Of a stretch of 64,000 nucleotides of DNA, positions 24,431 through 34,237 are shown piece by piece. Under the pieces are notes generated by a model. The model was not told the origin of the DNA. It saw only the letters and a program-made list of their open reading frames with translations, and searched no databases. The translations under genes and the position numbers were made by a program. Origin of the DNA: Sulfitobacter albidus (lineage in GTDB: Bacteria > Pseudomonadota > Alphaproteobacteria > Rhodobacterales > Rhodobacteraceae); assembly GCF_018200035.1 (NCBI RefSeq), contig NZ_CP073581.1, positions 740,501 to 804,500 on the forward strand, read 5' to 3'. The stretch's first letter is position 1; each line of letters starts with the position of its first letter.

Positions 24431-24620
24431 GAAGCGGTCCCCCGTGCGCGTTATGCGTCTGCTCTGGTGTGTCAGGGCCTGCGCGGCAGCCCAAAGCGGC
24501 GCGAAAAAACGCAACCTCACGGGACTTAAACCTAACAGGATTCGGAGCGCCAAGGCAAGCGGAGGACCGCAACATCCTGTTGCGCGCGACCCGAATGCCT
24601 CAACAATTTGGGTTTATTCG

Positions 24621-24992
24621 TTAGTCCAGCGTCGGAACCAGCGGCGCGTTGTCACCCTGCGCGGGTGGCAGCAGGCTGTCGGCATCGGGCAGGCTGCCCG
24701 CATCGTCGTCTTGCTGGTTCAGCGCGGGCGGCGCCGCCGTCAGACGGTCGATCACCGACACACCTGCGGACGAACGTGCCGAGACGATCGTCAGCGTGAT
24801 CGAGGTGATGACGAAAGCGATGCCCAAAAGCCATGTGACCTTGCTCATCGGAGTGGCCGGTGGGCGCCCGGAGGTCGCCCCGCCACCGCCGCCACCGATG
24901 CCCAGACCGCCCCCTTCGGAGCGTTGCAGCAGCACCACGGCGATCAGGGCCAGCGCAAGGATGAGGTGGATGATCAGGACGACATTTTCCAT
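24621..24992 (-). CDS. secG: preprotein translocase subunit SecG
   Basis: A 123-residue SecG with two membrane helices (residues 3-22 and about 54-73) joined by the Gly-rich loop LQRSEGGGLGIGGGGGGATSGRPPATPMSKVTW, a family hallmark. The C-terminal extension, rich in Pro, Asp and Ala, is usual in Rhodobacterales. SecG aids the SecYEG channel in the inner membrane. It precedes pyrG on the same strand and is divergent from the nitrile hydratase genes. Confidence 0.93.
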   Translation of the reverse strand: MENVVLIIHLILALALIAVVLLQRSEGGGLGIGGGGGGATSGRPPATPMSKVTWLLGIAFVITSITLTIVSARSSAGVSVIDRLTAAPPALNQQDDDAGSLPDADSLLPPAQGDNAPLVPTLD

Positions 24993-25117
24993 GGGGTACG
25001 CTGCTCGTGGGTTAGGGCTGGTGTCTGGCTATTGGGGGTATCTAGGCAAGTTTGCGCGGCGGGGCAAGGGACGGATCACGCTGGACAGAACCTTGCGCAG
25101 GGTGCAGATTTCACCGC

Positions 25118-25732
25118 ATGCCCCATGATGATCCTCACCACCCGCATTCGCTGCTGCCCTCTGACCCCGCGCTGCGGGTCAAGGCGCTGGAAACCGTGCT
25201 GACGCGCAAGGGTCTCATCGATCCGGCCGCGCTCGACGCGATCATCGACACCTACGAGACCAAAATCGGCCCGCGCAACGGCGCGCATGTCGTGGCCAAG
25301 GCGTGGACGGATCCCGCGTTCCTCCAGGCGCTGCGCGACGACGCCACGCAGGCGGTCGCCGATCTGGGATACTACGGCCGTCAGGGAGAGCATCTGGTGG
25401 TGGTTGAGAACACGCCCAAGCGGCACAACATGGTCGTGTGCACGCTGTGCAGCTGCTACCCGTGGCCGCTGCTGGGCATTCCGCCGGGGTGGTACAAATC
25501 CGACGCCTACCGCGCCCGCGCCGTGCGCGAGCCGCGTGCGGTGCTGGCGGATTTTGGCGTGACGCTGCCTGAGCAGACAGCGGTGCGCGTGTGGGATTCG
25601 ACGGCGGAGGTCCGTTATCTCGTGCTGCCGATGCGGCCCGAGGGGACCGATGGCATGGATGCGGAGGCGCTGGCGGCGCTTGTGAGTCGTGACAGCATGA
25701 TCGGCACGGGTCTGGTGGAGGCGTTGAGATGA
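25118..25732 (+). CDS. nthA: nitrile hydratase subunit alpha (cobalt type)
   Basis: A 204-residue subunit of the metalloenzyme that hydrates nitriles to amides. ATG 25118 gives the normal N-terminus ([21 protein letters not shown]). The metal motif is VCTLCSC, with Cys108, Cys111 and Cys113; Thr109 in place of Ser indicates the cobalt rather than the iron type. Two of the cysteines are oxidised after translation in known enzymes. [30 protein letters not shown] is a further family block. The stop overlaps a short reading frame that leads into nthB. Confidence 0.94.
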   Translation: MPHDDPHHPHSLLPSDPALRVKALETVLTRKGLIDPAALDAIIDTYETKIGPRNGAHVVAKAWTDPAFLQALRDDATQAVADLGYYGRQGEHLVVVENTPKRHNMVVCTLCSCYPWPLLGIPPGWYKSDAYRARAVREPRAVLADFGVTLPEQTAVRVWDSTAEVRYLVLPMRPEGTDGMDAEALAALVSRDSMIGTGLVEALR

Positions 25733-25826
25733 GCCGGTACATTCAATTCACGGAGGCCGAACGCGGCTTTTGCAAAGCCGCTGCCTCGGCCGCGTCGCCC
25801 TCAGGAGGGCGACGGAGATGAGCCGG
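25726..25826 (+). repeat. 12-bp direct repeats bordering an 89-bp hairpin-rich segment between nthA and nthB
   Basis: GAGATGAGCCGG occurs at 25726-25737 and again at 25815-25826; each copy contains an ATG at the same place. The segment between holds two strong hairpins: GCGGCTTT/AAAGCCGC (25763-25781), with an outer GGCCGA/TCGGCC, and CGTCGCCCTC/GAGGGCGACG (25793-25814). Removing one repeat and the segment would place nthB directly on the nthA stop with an ATGA overlap, so this looks like an insertion or duplication at the junction. Confidence 0.62.
25729..25821 (+). CDS. 30-codon linker ORF between nthA and nthB (doubtful)
   Basis: An ATG at 25729 overlaps the nthA stop and the frame ends with TGA 25819-25821, which overlaps the nthB ATG 25818. 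The product would be 30 residues (start [20 protein letters not shown], Arg-rich end). The N-terminal MSR copies the start of nthB because of the direct repeat. It may keep ribosomes coupled across the inserted segment rather than make a useful peptide. Confidence 0.3.
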   Translation: MSRYIQFTEAERGFCKAAASAASPSGGRRR

Positions 25827-26492
25827 GTGCACGACATGGGCGGCCGCTTTGGCGACGGGCCGGTGGTGCCGGAGCCGGAGGGTGAGGTTTTTCACGCCGA
25901 GTGGCACAAGCGCGCGCTGGCGGTGACACTGGCGAGCGGATCGCTGGGCCAGTGGAACATCGATATCTCGCGCCACGCGCGCGAGAGCCTTGCGCCGATG
26001 GATTACACTGCGTTTACCTACTACGAAAAATGGATGGCGGGGCTGGCGGAGTTGCTGGTGGCGCGCGGGGTGCTGACCGAAGCCGATCTGGCAGGCGGGA
26101 CCGACGCAGACCCGCATCCGCTGGCCGACCGAAAGCTGACGGCGGAGGCCGTGCCGGAAGTTTTGGCGCGCGGCGGTCCTGCGGATCGCGACAGCGACAC
26201 AGCACCCGTGTTCAAACCGGGCGACCGGGTGGTGACGCGCCGCCTGGCGCAGAACACGCTGGTGGCGGGTGGGCACACGCGGCTGCCGCGCTACGCTGCC
26301 GGGGCGCGGGGCGAGATCCTGCGCTACCACGGCACGCATGTGCTGCCAGACAGCAATGCCCATGATCTGGGCGAGGCGCCGGAGCCGCTTTACGCGGTGG
26401 TTTTCCCCGCGTCCGAGCTTTGGGCGCAGCCGGAGCATCCGAACGACGAGGTCGTGCTGGATCTGTGGCAAAGCTATCTGGCGCCGGCATGA
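25818..26492 (+). CDS. nthB: nitrile hydratase subunit beta
   Basis: A 224-residue beta subunit, starting at ATG 25818 with the family opening [16 protein letters not shown]; an upstream extension in the same frame is not family-like. The C-terminal half is the SH3-like beta barrel with FKPGDRVVTRRLAQNTLVAGGHTRLPRYAAGARGEIL and the end region YAVVFPASELWAQPEHPNDEVVLDLWQSYL. It pairs with nthA to build the active site. Its TGA overlaps the ATG of the accessory gene. Confidence 0.94.
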   Translation: MSRVHDMGGRFGDGPVVPEPEGEVFHAEWHKRALAVTLASGSLGQWNIDISRHARESLAPMDYTAFTYYEKWMAGLAELLVARGVLTEADLAGGTDADPHPLADRKLTAEAVPEVLARGGPADRDSDTAPVFKPGDRVVTRRLAQNTLVAGGHTRLPRYAAGARGEILRYHGTHVLPDSNAHDLGEAPEPLYAVVFPASELWAQPEHPNDEVVLDLWQSYLAPA

Positions 26493-26806
26493 GCCAGCCG
26501 CCGGAGCCTGCGTTCGAGGCGCCGTGGCACGCGCAGCTGTTTGCGCTGACGGTGCATCTGAACGAGGCGGGGCATTTTGGCTGGGGCGACTGGGCGGAGG
26601 CCTTTGGCGCGACGTTGAAGCGGCACGGCCTCGCACGGGAGCTTGACGGGGGTGACGATTATTTCAATGCCTGGCTCGAGACGCTTGAGACGTTCCTGAT
26701 CGCGCGCGACATGGCCGAGGCGGGCGCATTGGGCGAGATGCGCGCGGCGTGGGAGCGCGCGTATCTGGCGACACCGCATGGCGCACCGGTGGTGCTGGAC
26801 GACTGA
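26489..26806 (+). CDS. nitrile hydratase accessory protein
   Basis: A 105-residue protein homologous to the N-terminal part of the beta subunit (PWHAQLFALTVHLNEAGHFGWGDWAEAFGATL, then YFNAWLETLETFLIARDMA). Such P14K/NhlE-type proteins carry cobalt into the alpha subunit by subunit exchange. ATG 26489 overlaps the nthB stop (ATGA). No cobalt permease gene or amidase gene lies next to it, so amide hydrolysis must be coded elsewhere. Confidence 0.88.
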   Translation: MSQPPEPAFEAPWHAQLFALTVHLNEAGHFGWGDWAEAFGATLKRHGLARELDGGDDYFNAWLETLETFLIARDMAEAGALGEMRAAWERAYLATPHGAPVVLDD

Positions 26807-26851
26807 CGCCGCTCGTGCCGTGGGCACATCGCCCCGCCCGCCGTCCCGCAT

Positions 26852-27247
26852 CTACATATCGACGTCGTCCACATCCGCTTGCCCCGACAGCGCGCGCCGC
26901 ACGATTGACCAGCTGAGCCCGATTGCCAGCACAAAGCTGAGCACGACAAGCCCAAGCCACAGATTGAAGCTTGGATTGTCGAAGTTGATCAGCCCGAAAT
27001 CCGCCGCCACCCAGATACAGGCGCCGGTGACCGCCGCGACAAGCAGCATGCCGAGCGCGCCGATACTGCGCAGGGTCGCGCGCAGGTAGATGATGTAGCC
27101 AATCAGCAGCAGCAGCCCGATGAGCACGGCTATCGGCACGTTCATCGCGCCGTAGTCTCGCACCCACTGCACGTAGTTATATTGGGTCGGGTTGAAGGTC
27201 GCGGCCAGCAGGCAAAAGGCGCAGACCCAGCGCAGGATAAATCCCAT
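26852..27247 (-). CDS. DUF6524-like membrane protein
   Basis: A 131-residue inner membrane protein with four predicted helices (about residues 4-20, 36-56, 63-84 and 92-114) and an acidic C-terminal tail ending DVDDVDM. The early motif FNPTQYNYVQWVRDYG is like the FNPTxxNYxxW of the family called DUF6524. It faces away from purA, with about 165 bases between the starts. Function unknown. Confidence 0.68.
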   Translation of the reverse strand: MGFILRWVCAFCLLAATFNPTQYNYVQWVRDYGAMNVPIAVLIGLLLLIGYIIYLRATLRSIGALGMLLVAAVTGACIWVAADFGLINFDNPSFNLWLGLVVLSFVLAIGLSWSIVRRALSGQADVDDVDM

Positions 27248-27411
27248 CGTGAAAGCTCCGGTTGGTTTGGCGCGCGACTATCCCGGCGCGGGCGGCAAAA
27301 GTCCACGGGGAATACGCAGTTTGCGGTTTCGCGTGGGCGCAGGGATGGCTATACGGGCGCGGGCCGCGCACGCAGGGCGGCAACGGATCAAACCGGATCA
27401 AGGAGAGAGCA

Positions 27412-28704
27412 ATGGCAAATGTTGTCGTCGTAGGCGCCCAGTGGGGTGACGAGGGGAAGGGCAAGATCGTCGATTGGCTCTCCGAGCGGGCCGACGTGAT
27501 CGCGCGCTTTCAGGGCGGGCACAACGCGGGCCACACGCTGGTGATCGACGGCGAGGTGTTCAAGCTGAGCCTGCTGCCCTCTGGCATCGTTCGCGGCGGC
27601 AAGCTATCGGTGATCGGCAACGGCGTGGTGCTGGACCCCTGGCATCTGGAAAAGGAAATCGCGCAGCTGCGTGGTCAGGGCGTGACCATCACCCCCGAAA
27701 CGCTGATGATCGCGGAAAACACCCCGTTGATCCTGCCGATCCACGGGGAGCTGGACCGCGCACGAGAAGAACAGACCAGCGTGGCCAAGATCGGCACCAC
27801 CGGGCGCGGCATTGGCCCCGCCTATGAGGACAAGGTCGGGCGCCGCTCTGTCCGGGTGGCGGATCTGGCCGATGACGCCACGCTAGAGCTGCGGGTGGAC
27901 CGCGCGCTGGTGCATCACGACGCGCTGCGCCGCGGGCTGGGCCTTGATCCCGTGGACCGCGACCGCCTGCTGGCCGATCTGCGCGCGATCGCGCCCAGCG
28001 TGCTGGAATACGCGGCCCCGGTGTGGAAAGTGCTCAACGAAAAGCGCCGCGCGGGCAAGCGGATCCTGTTCGAGGGCGCGCAGGGGGCGTTGCTGGATAT
28101 CGATTTCGGTACCTATCCGTTTGTGACTTCGTCCAACGTGATCTCGGGTCAGGCGGCGACGGGCACGGGGATCGGCCCCGGCTCGATCGATTTTGTGCTG
28201 GGCATCGTCAAGGCCTACACGACCCGTGTGGGCGAGGGACCGTTCCCGGCGGAGCTGCACGATGCGGATGGCCAGCGTCTGGGCGAGCGGGGCCATGAAT
28301 TCGGCACGGTCACCGGGCGCAAGCGCCGCTGTGGCTGGTTCGACGCGGTGCTGGTGCGCCAGACCTGTGCCACCTCCGGCGTGAACGGAATTTCATTTAC
28401 CAAGCTTGACGTGCTCGACGGGTTCGACACGCTCAAGATTTGCGTGGCCTATGAGCTGGACGGCAAGCGGCTGGATTATCTGCCCACCGCCGCCGATCAA
28501 CAGGCGCGCTGCACCCCGATCTACGAGGAAATGCCGGGCTGGTCGCAATCGACCGAAGGCGCGCGCAGCTGGGCCGATCTGCCCGCCGAGGCGATCAAAT
28601 ACGTGCGCCGGGTCGAAGAGCTGATCGAATGTCCCGTGGCGCTGTTGTCCACCTCGCCCGAGCGTGAGGATACGATCCTCGTGACCGATCCGTTTGCCGA
28701 CTGA
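27412..28704 (+). CDS. purA: adenylosuccinate synthetase
   Basis: A 430-residue enzyme that makes adenylosuccinate from IMP, aspartate and GTP in the purine route. ATG 27412, with AAGGAGAG upstream, gives [28 protein letters not shown], the GTP-binding loop; [15 protein letters not shown] holds the IMP-contact histidine. Further signatures are [39 protein letters not shown] and [13 protein letters not shown]. Full length. It is followed by a DUF2842 gene, as in many Rhodobacterales. Confidence 0.97.
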   Translation: MANVVVVGAQWGDEGKGKIVDWLSERADVIARFQGGHNAGHTLVIDGEVFKLSLLPSGIVRGGKLSVIGNGVVLDPWHLEKEIAQLRGQGVTITPETLMIAENTPLILPIHGELDRAREEQTSVAKIGTTGRGIGPAYEDKVGRRSVRVADLADDATLELRVDRALVHHDALRRGLGLDPVDRDRLLADLRAIAPSVLEYAAPVWKVLNEKRRAGKRILFEGAQGALLDIDFGTYPFVTSSNVISGQAATGTGIGPGSIDFVLGIVKAYTTRVGEGPFPAELHDADGQRLGERGHEFGTVTGRKRRCGWFDAVLVRQTCATSGVNGISFTKLDVLDGFDTLKICVAYELDGKRLDYLPTAADQQARCTPIYEEMPGWSQSTEGARSWADLPAEAIKYVRRVEELIECPVALLSTSPEREDTILVTDPFAD

Positions 28705-28774
28705 AGCGGCGGCGTGTCGCGGTTGAATTCGGCATGCGCGGGGTCATCTGTGGCTCAGGCAAAGGAGAACTCCC

Positions 28775-29008
28775 ATGGCTATGAGCTATAAGGCGCGCCG
28801 CCGCTGGTCCCTGTTTGTGCTGCTGATCGGCTTGCCGGTCTATATCGTGCTGATGATCTACGTGATCTCGCTGTTCGACCGGCCCCCGTTCTGGATCGAG
28901 CTGCTGGTTTACGTGGGATCGGGCGTGATCTGGGCGTTCCCCCTCAAGGCAGTATTCAAAGGGGTGGGGCAGGCCGATCCCGACGGCCCCGAAGACCCGC
29001 TGCAATGA
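28775..29008 (+). CDS. DUF2842 family membrane protein
   Basis: A 77-residue protein with two hydrophobic helices (residues 12-34 and 41-63) and the start MAMSYKARRRWSLFVLLIGLPVYIV typical of DUF2842, a small alphaproteobacterial family often found next to purA. AAGGAGAA lies before ATG 28775. Its stop overlaps the ATG of the glyoxalase-like gene. Function unknown. Confidence 0.87.
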   Translation: MAMSYKARRRWSLFVLLIGLPVYIVLMIYVISLFDRPPFWIELLVYVGSGVIWAFPLKAVFKGVGQADPDGPEDPLQ

Positions 29009-29370
29009 AGGCGGCAGTGCCCATCCTGCGCAGTCTGGATGAGGCGCAGACGCGGGCGTTCTACATCGATTTTCTGGGTTTCGAGATCCTGTTCGAGCAT
29101 CGTTTTGATGGCGACGCACCGCTGTACTTGGGGCTGCGCCAGGGGGCGTGCGAGCTGCACCTGTCAGAGCATTTTGGCGATGCCGTGCCCGGTGCCGGTC
29201 TGCGGATCGAAGTCGCCGACGTGGCGGCCTACTGCACGGAATTGAATGCCAAGTCCTATACGTTTGCGCGCCCGGGCGTGCAGGTTCAGGAGTGGGGCTG
29301 GGACGAGATGATGATCAAGGATCCATCCGGCAACCGTCTGGTGTTTTGCACGCCCAACGACAGGGGCTAG
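29005..29370 (+). CDS. glyoxalase/bleomycin-resistance-like (VOC) protein
   Basis: A 121-residue vicinal oxygen chelate superfamily protein: VPILRSLDEAQTRAFYIDFLGFEILFEHRFDGDAPLYLGLRQGACELHLSEHFG, then MIKDPSGNRLVF at the C-terminus, which match the bleomycin-resistance type. A metal histidine appears in CELHLSEH and the C-terminal Glu is not clear, so it may be a binding protein rather than an enzyme. Its ATG overlaps the DUF2842 stop. Confidence 0.85.
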   Translation: MKAAVPILRSLDEAQTRAFYIDFLGFEILFEHRFDGDAPLYLGLRQGACELHLSEHFGDAVPGAGLRIEVADVAAYCTELNAKSYTFARPGVQVQEWGWDEMMIKDPSGNRLVFCTPNDRG

Positions 29371-29396
29371 AGCAAAAGCCTGCTTGAGATACGCAA

Positions 29397-29422
29397 AAGG
29401 CGGCCCGCACCGGAGCCGCCTT
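29397..29422. terminator. bidirectional terminator
   Basis: AAGGCGGC (29397-29404) pairs with GCCGCCTT (29415-29422) around a 10-base loop. T runs occur on both sides when read on either strand (CAAAAGG gives CCTTTTG on the minus strand). It sits between the convergent glyoxalase-like and acidic-protein genes. Confidence 0.72.
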
Positions 29423-29444
29423 CTATCGCGCGTTGGGGAGGTGC

Positions 29445-31759
29445 TCAGCCTGCGGCGCGGGCGTCCGGTTTGAAACCGATGGCCTCTGTCGCGTGGAAAC
29501 GACCGCCCGAGAGCTTCTCGATCTTACCGTCGCGCAGCAGCTTGCCAAAGTGGCGCAGGCGATCCTCGCGGGACGAGCTTTCGGCTTCGGCCTGGCGCAC
29601 GAGTGTCATCAGCTGCGGACGCGAGAACTGCTCATTTCCCTCGACGTAGGCGATGTATGCGGCGGCGGCTTCGAGCAGATCCGGCAGCGCTTCGGCACCG
29701 GCATCACGGGCAAAGTTCACAAAACCCTCGGCCTGCGGCGCGTCGCTTGTGGTGTTGTCCACAACTGCGGCCACGCGGCGGGGGCGTACCGGCGCCGACG
29801 GCGTCGCCCTGTCCACATCGATGCGCTGCTCCGCCACGAGTTTGAGCGGGGCCGGGCGCTGTTCTGGCGGACGCTGGGTGCGCTGGGCCGACGCCACGGG
29901 CCGACGGGGGCGCACAACGCTCGCCAGATCGTCGCGGTAGGCGTCATCCCTGGTCTCGTCGCTGTCCCCGGCGCCGACGGCCTCGTCGGCCTTTTTCGCG
30001 GCGACCGCAGCGCGCAGATGGGCAAAGGCATCGCGGCGCGTAGCACTTTCGGGCTCATGCATCTGGCTGTCGGCTTCGTCCATCAGACGGTCGATGTCGT
30101 CGTCATCCCCGTCCGTGTCCTGCGCGGCGATGTCGGCAGCCGCGTCGTTCTCGTCGACGGTTTCGTGCTCGGCAGTGTCGTCCTCATCCTCGTCCGCGTC
30201 GAAAGTATCGCCTTCGTCGGATGTGTCCGCGTCCGCGCGTGGCGCCTCGTCCACTTCCGTGTCGTCCGCGGTAGCCTCTTGATCGTCTGCGACCGGGGCC
30301 GATCGACCCTGCATGTCGGCCTCAAGCTCGGCCAGTTCGCGCGCAAGCTCGGCCTCCTCGTCATCGCTCAGCGAAGAGCGGCGCGCGGGGGCCACCTCGG
30401 CAGTGTCGTCTTCGTCCTCGTATTCCTCCAGCTGGCCCGCGCTGATGGCCGCTTCGAGGGTGGCCCGCTTGACCTTGAGAACGCGGGTACGGCGGGCGGG
30501 TTTCTCCGGCTCCGGCGGGAGGGCCGCGAGCGTATCCTCTCGGTCGAAGAGATTGCCGTCCTCGGCGTCGTCGGTATCGGTGGCCTCATCTGCCTGCCGC
30601 GCGTCTTCCGCGGCGTCTGCGTGCAGTGTGGCCTCGGCCTCCTCCTCCGCGTCGTCCTCATCCTCGTCAAAGGTTGAAAACTCCGAATCGTCGGTGCCAT
30701 CGTCGATCAGGATGTTTTCCTCGTCGTCTTCCTCATCGGACAGACGGCTGAGCAGGGCGTCGATATCTTCTTCGGCCTCCTCCTCCTGCTGCGCGTCGGC
30801 CTCGGCATCCTGCGCAAGATGGGCGGGCACGGCGGCGTCATCTTCGTCCAGCGCGTCCTCGATATCGCGCAGCGTATCGGCGACAACGTCGGTTGGTGCC
30901 GCGTCCGCCTCGCCAAAGTCGGCGTCAAAAGCCGGATCATCGGGTTGAGACAACAGGGCAGCGCCGTCGGCGTGTTCGTCCTCCAGATGATCGGTCGTTG
31001 CCTCCGGCTGCTGGGAGACGACGGCGCGGATGCGCTTGAGTTTTTCGGCGATGCTGTCGGGGCGGGGGCCGGGGCGGCTTCCTCCTCCTCGAACTCGGGA
31101 ATGTCGCGCGACCCGCTGTGCGGTGCGTCGGAGGTGTCATCGGCAAAGAATGCCTCGACCTGCGCGTCGGGCAGGCTTGGCACAATGTCGGGAACATCCG
31201 CGGGGGCGTCTTGTGCGACCTCCGCTTCGTCCTGCGCGGGTGAGGTTTCGGCATCGTCGAGCTGGGCCAGATCGGTCTCGCCCACATGAGCGTCGGCTTC
31301 GAGCGGCGCGGCGGGGACCTCGGCGGTCTGCGCAATCTGCGGTACAGGAACGGGCGCCGCGTCAGTCCCACCGTCCGGTGTGGTTTCGGTCGCCGCATCC
31401 TCGACTGCATTTGCGGCATCCGTATCAGGTGCCGCTGGCAGCGGCGTCTGCGTTGGCGCATCGGCACGCACATCCGGCTCTGTCGTGGCGTCAACCGGTG
31501 CGGCGGCAGCGGCGGAGAGCACGATACGGCCCTCATCCTCGCGGGCCTCGACCCGGCGCGCGGTTTCGCGCTGGGCGATATGTGCCAGCATCTGGGCGTC
31601 GGGCTGTGGCGGTTCGGCCCCGAAATAGCGGTCGTCGGCGGCCAGATCGCGGAAATACTCCGCAATCGCCTTCATCGTGCCGAAGGAATCATCGAATCCC
31701 TCAAGCGTGCACGAAAATGTGCCATAGGAAACGGTAAGAATTTTGTTGTTATTGATCAT
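29445..31759 (-). CDS. large acidic low-complexity protein, Rhodobacterales type (frameshifted)
   Basis: Over the full span it codes for about 771 residues. The N-terminus ([51 protein letters not shown]) looks like a conserved domain; the middle of about 550 residues is rich in Asp, Glu and Ala and must be disordered; the C-terminal 60 residues ([47 protein letters not shown]) form a compact helical part. The frame breaks near G runs at 31059-31068: one added base joins ...APAPAP to [20 protein letters not shown]. Function unknown. Confidence 0.68.
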
Positions 31760-31896
31760 CGGATGCTCGTCCTCTGCGTCTGTCGCCGAGATGTTTACCA
31801 CGATGGGCAAGACCATAGCGGCTCGAAACAATGCCACGCGCGGTGTCTTTTTGTGTCCATATTGTGTCTTGCGGCCAAAACCGGCAAACCTGCGAC

Positions 31897-32586
31897 ATGT
31901 CGAAACTCATCATTGACGTTCCAGAACCAATAACCCTCGTCGGTGGGGGACAGGGTAGCGCGGCAGACCTTGCCGAGACGTTAACCATGGCGCCGCATCT
32001 GGTGGCGGTCGACGGCGGGCTTTCCCTCGCGCTTGAGGTCGGGACGGATCCGCTGGCGGTGATCGGCGATATGGACAGCGTGGCGCCGGGCGCGCTGGCC
32101 CGCATCCCCCCGGAGCGGCAGCACCGGGTCAGTGAACAACAAACCACCGATTTCGACAAGGCCCTGCGCGCGGTGCGCGCGCCCGTGGTCGTCGGCGTTG
32201 GTTTTGGCGGCGGGCGGGTCGATCACCAACTGGCCGCGTTTCATACGCTGCTGGTGCACGCGGAGCGCCCCACGATCCTGCTGGCGGAAGACGAGATCGT
32301 CGTGCTGGCCCCGCCACGGGTCACACTTGACTGCCGGGCGGGGGAGACAGTCTCGCTCTTTCCCATGGTTGCGGTGACCGGCACCAGCCGGGGGCTGGAG
32401 TGGCCGATCGACGGGCTTGATTTCCACCCCGCGCAGTTCATCGGCACGTCAAACCGCGCCACCGGCCCGGTCGAGATCGAAATGCACGCGCCGGGAATGT
32501 TGCTGATCGTGGCACGGCGCCATCTCAGGCCGTTGGTGGCACAGTTTTCGCAAGGCGGCGCGCGGTGGCCTGCTCGCGCAGGATGA
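31897..32586 (+). CDS. thiN: thiamine diphosphokinase
   Basis: A 229-residue enzyme that turns thiamine into thiamine diphosphate with ATP. ATG 31897 gives [19 protein letters not shown]; signatures are [28 protein letters not shown] and [14 protein letters not shown], followed by [22 protein letters not shown], which hold the metal and ATP contacts. The C-terminal barrel includes [21 protein letters not shown]. Its 3' end overlaps the 3' end of the convergent DMT transporter gene by 62 bases. The gene name is by family likeness. Confidence 0.85.
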   Translation: MSKLIIDVPEPITLVGGGQGSAADLAETLTMAPHLVAVDGGLSLALEVGTDPLAVIGDMDSVAPGALARIPPERQHRVSEQQTTDFDKALRAVRAPVVVGVGFGGGRVDHQLAAFHTLLVHAERPTILLAEDEIVVLAPPRVTLDCRAGETVSLFPMVAVTGTSRGLEWPIDGLDFHPAQFIGTSNRATGPVEIEMHAPGMLLIVARRHLRPLVAQFSQGGARWPARAG

Positions 32587-33447
32587 CGTAAACGCCGGCC
32601 CCCATGGTGATGGCGATGCCAAGGGCGGCCAGCGCGTTCGGAAACTCCGTAAACATGAAGTAGCCGATCACCGTGGCAAAAGGGATTTCAAGATATTGCA
32701 TCGGCGCCAGCGTGGCAGAGGGGGCAAAGCGCAGCGACCATGTCATCATCAGATGCGCCAGCGTCCCGAGCGCGCCGAGCGCGGCAAAAAGCATCCACGT
32801 CTGCGTGTCTGAGGGCATCGACAGCGTCAAGGGTGTGAAACCCGCCGAGGAGCCGATTACGATCAGCGGCAGCAGAATACCCGTCGCCATCACCCCCGAC
32901 AGCGCTTGCAGTGCGATGGGGTCCACGTCCTTGGCGATCTGGCGCGTGGTGAGCATGAACAGCGCAAAGACAACCGCCACGCCCATCGGCAGCAGCGCGA
33001 TGGCGCCGACATCTACGAAATTGGGCTGCACGACGAGCAAGGTGCCGCCGAACCCGACGGCGCAGGCGATCATCCGGCGCGCGCCAACTTCCTCTCCCAG
33101 CACCAGATGCCCGAGCAGCAGCATGATGAAGGGCATCACAAAAGCGATGGCAATGGCGTCCGCCAGCGGCAGGAATTGCAGCGAGGTGAACATGCCGCCG
33201 ATCCCGAGGATATGCAGCACCGTGCGGCGCCACGCGAGGCGCAGCACGCGACCAGACAGCCACAGACGTTTTCCGGTGATCCAGACGATCGGCAGCAAGA
33301 TCCCCGCCTGCACCACGAACCGGATGAGCACCAGCTGCCCCAGTGAGACCGTGTCCCCCAACACCTTTGCCATGCCGTCACCCAAGGGGCGAGCACACAA
33401 AAGCCCAGCATCAGGGCGATGCCGAGCGGGGGGCGATCGTTTGTCAT
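32525..33447 (-). CDS. EamA/DMT-superfamily transporter (frameshifted)
   Basis: A drug/metabolite transporter of about 307 residues with ten helices in two EamA repeats; LQFLPLADAIAIAFVMPFIMLLLGHLVLGE is the end of the first repeat and PMQYLEIPFATVIGYFMFTEFPN lies in the second. From ATG 33447 the product begins MTNDRPPLGIALMLGFCVLAP, but the frame breaks at the G run 33386-33389 (+ strand); one added base joins it to LGDGMAKVLGDTVSLGQL, the start of the first repeat. Homopolymer error is likely. The substrate is unknown. Confidence 0.8.
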
Positions 33448-33488
33448 GCCGCCACCCTAGGCCGGAGCCGGGGTGACGGCAATCGGTG

Positions 33489-34163
33489 TCAGAGCAGTTT
33501 CAGCAGTGCCTTAGCAGCCGCCTCGGAGGACGCGGGGTTCTGACCCGTCACCAGCTTGCCATCGGTGACGGCAAAGCTGGCCCAGTCATCGCCCTTCTCG
33601 TAAGTGCCGCCGTTCTCCTTGAGCATGTCCTCGACAAGGAACGGGACCACATCCGTGAGGCCGACGCCCTCTTCCTCACCATTGGTAAAGCCGGTGACGC
33701 GGCGGCCCTTGACCAATGGCGCGCCGTCGGGGCCTTTGGGGTGCTTGAACACGGCGGGCGCGTGGCAGACTGCGCCGATGGGTTTGTCGTGGGCCGCGAA
33801 GGTCTCGATCAGCTTGATGCTGTCGGCATCCTCGGCCAGATCCCACAGCGGTCCGTGACCGCCGGGGTAGAACACGGCGTCGAACTCGCCTGCGTCCATG
33901 TCCGCCAGCTTGCGGGTCGTGGCCAATGCGCTTTGGGCGCTTGCGTCTTCCTTGAAACGGCGGGTGGCGTCTGTCTGCGCGTCGTCGCTATCGCTTTTGG
34001 GGTCAAGCGGCGGCTTGCCGCCCTTGGGAGAGGCCAGCGTGATCTGCGCGCCCGCGTCCTTGAGCGTGTAGTAGGGGGCGGCGAATTCTTCGAGCCAGAA
34101 GCCCGTCTTTTCGCCCGTATCGCCCAGATCCTCGTGTGAGGTGAGTACCATCAGAATGTTCAT
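33489..34163 (-). CDS. DJ-1/PfpI family (type 1 glutamine amidotransferase-like) protein
   Basis: A 224-residue protein of the Hsp31/DJ-1/PfpI superfamily. ATG 34163 gives MNILMVLTSHEDLGDTGEKTGFWLEEFAAPYYTLKDAG. The nucleophile cysteine lies in PIGAVCHAPAVF, and FDAVFYPGGHGPLWDLAED is the family block in front of it. Such proteins act as chaperones, glyoxalase III or deglycase-like enzymes; the YxxxG and GHGP pattern fits the Hsp31-like glyoxalase III group. The gene stands alone behind the DMT transporter. Confidence 0.85.
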   Translation of the reverse strand: MNILMVLTSHEDLGDTGEKTGFWLEEFAAPYYTLKDAGAQITLASPKGGKPPLDPKSDSDDAQTDATRRFKEDASAQSALATTRKLADMDAGEFDAVFYPGGHGPLWDLAEDADSIKLIETFAAHDKPIGAVCHAPAVFKHPKGPDGAPLVKGRRVTGFTNGEEEGVGLTDVVPFLVEDMLKENGGTYEKGDDWASFAVTDGKLVTGQNPASSEAAAKALLKLL

Positions 34164-34237
34164 GTCGTGCCTCGCGATGTTTGAATGTGTCAATCACTCA
34201 ATGCGAGGCTGCGGCGTTCGTTCCGCCTGACGGGGCG

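Noticed and set aside
30000..30950. Repetitive Ser-rich protein on the plus strand opposite the acidic gene
   Set aside because: Ser codons arise from reading GAC/GAG/GCG-rich sequence backwards; the acidic frame has conserved ends and is the real gene.
31897..33447. Overlap of thiN and the DMT gene as evidence for a wrong stop
   Set aside because: Both C-termini look family-like; a 62-base tail-to-tail overlap is acceptable in compact genomes.
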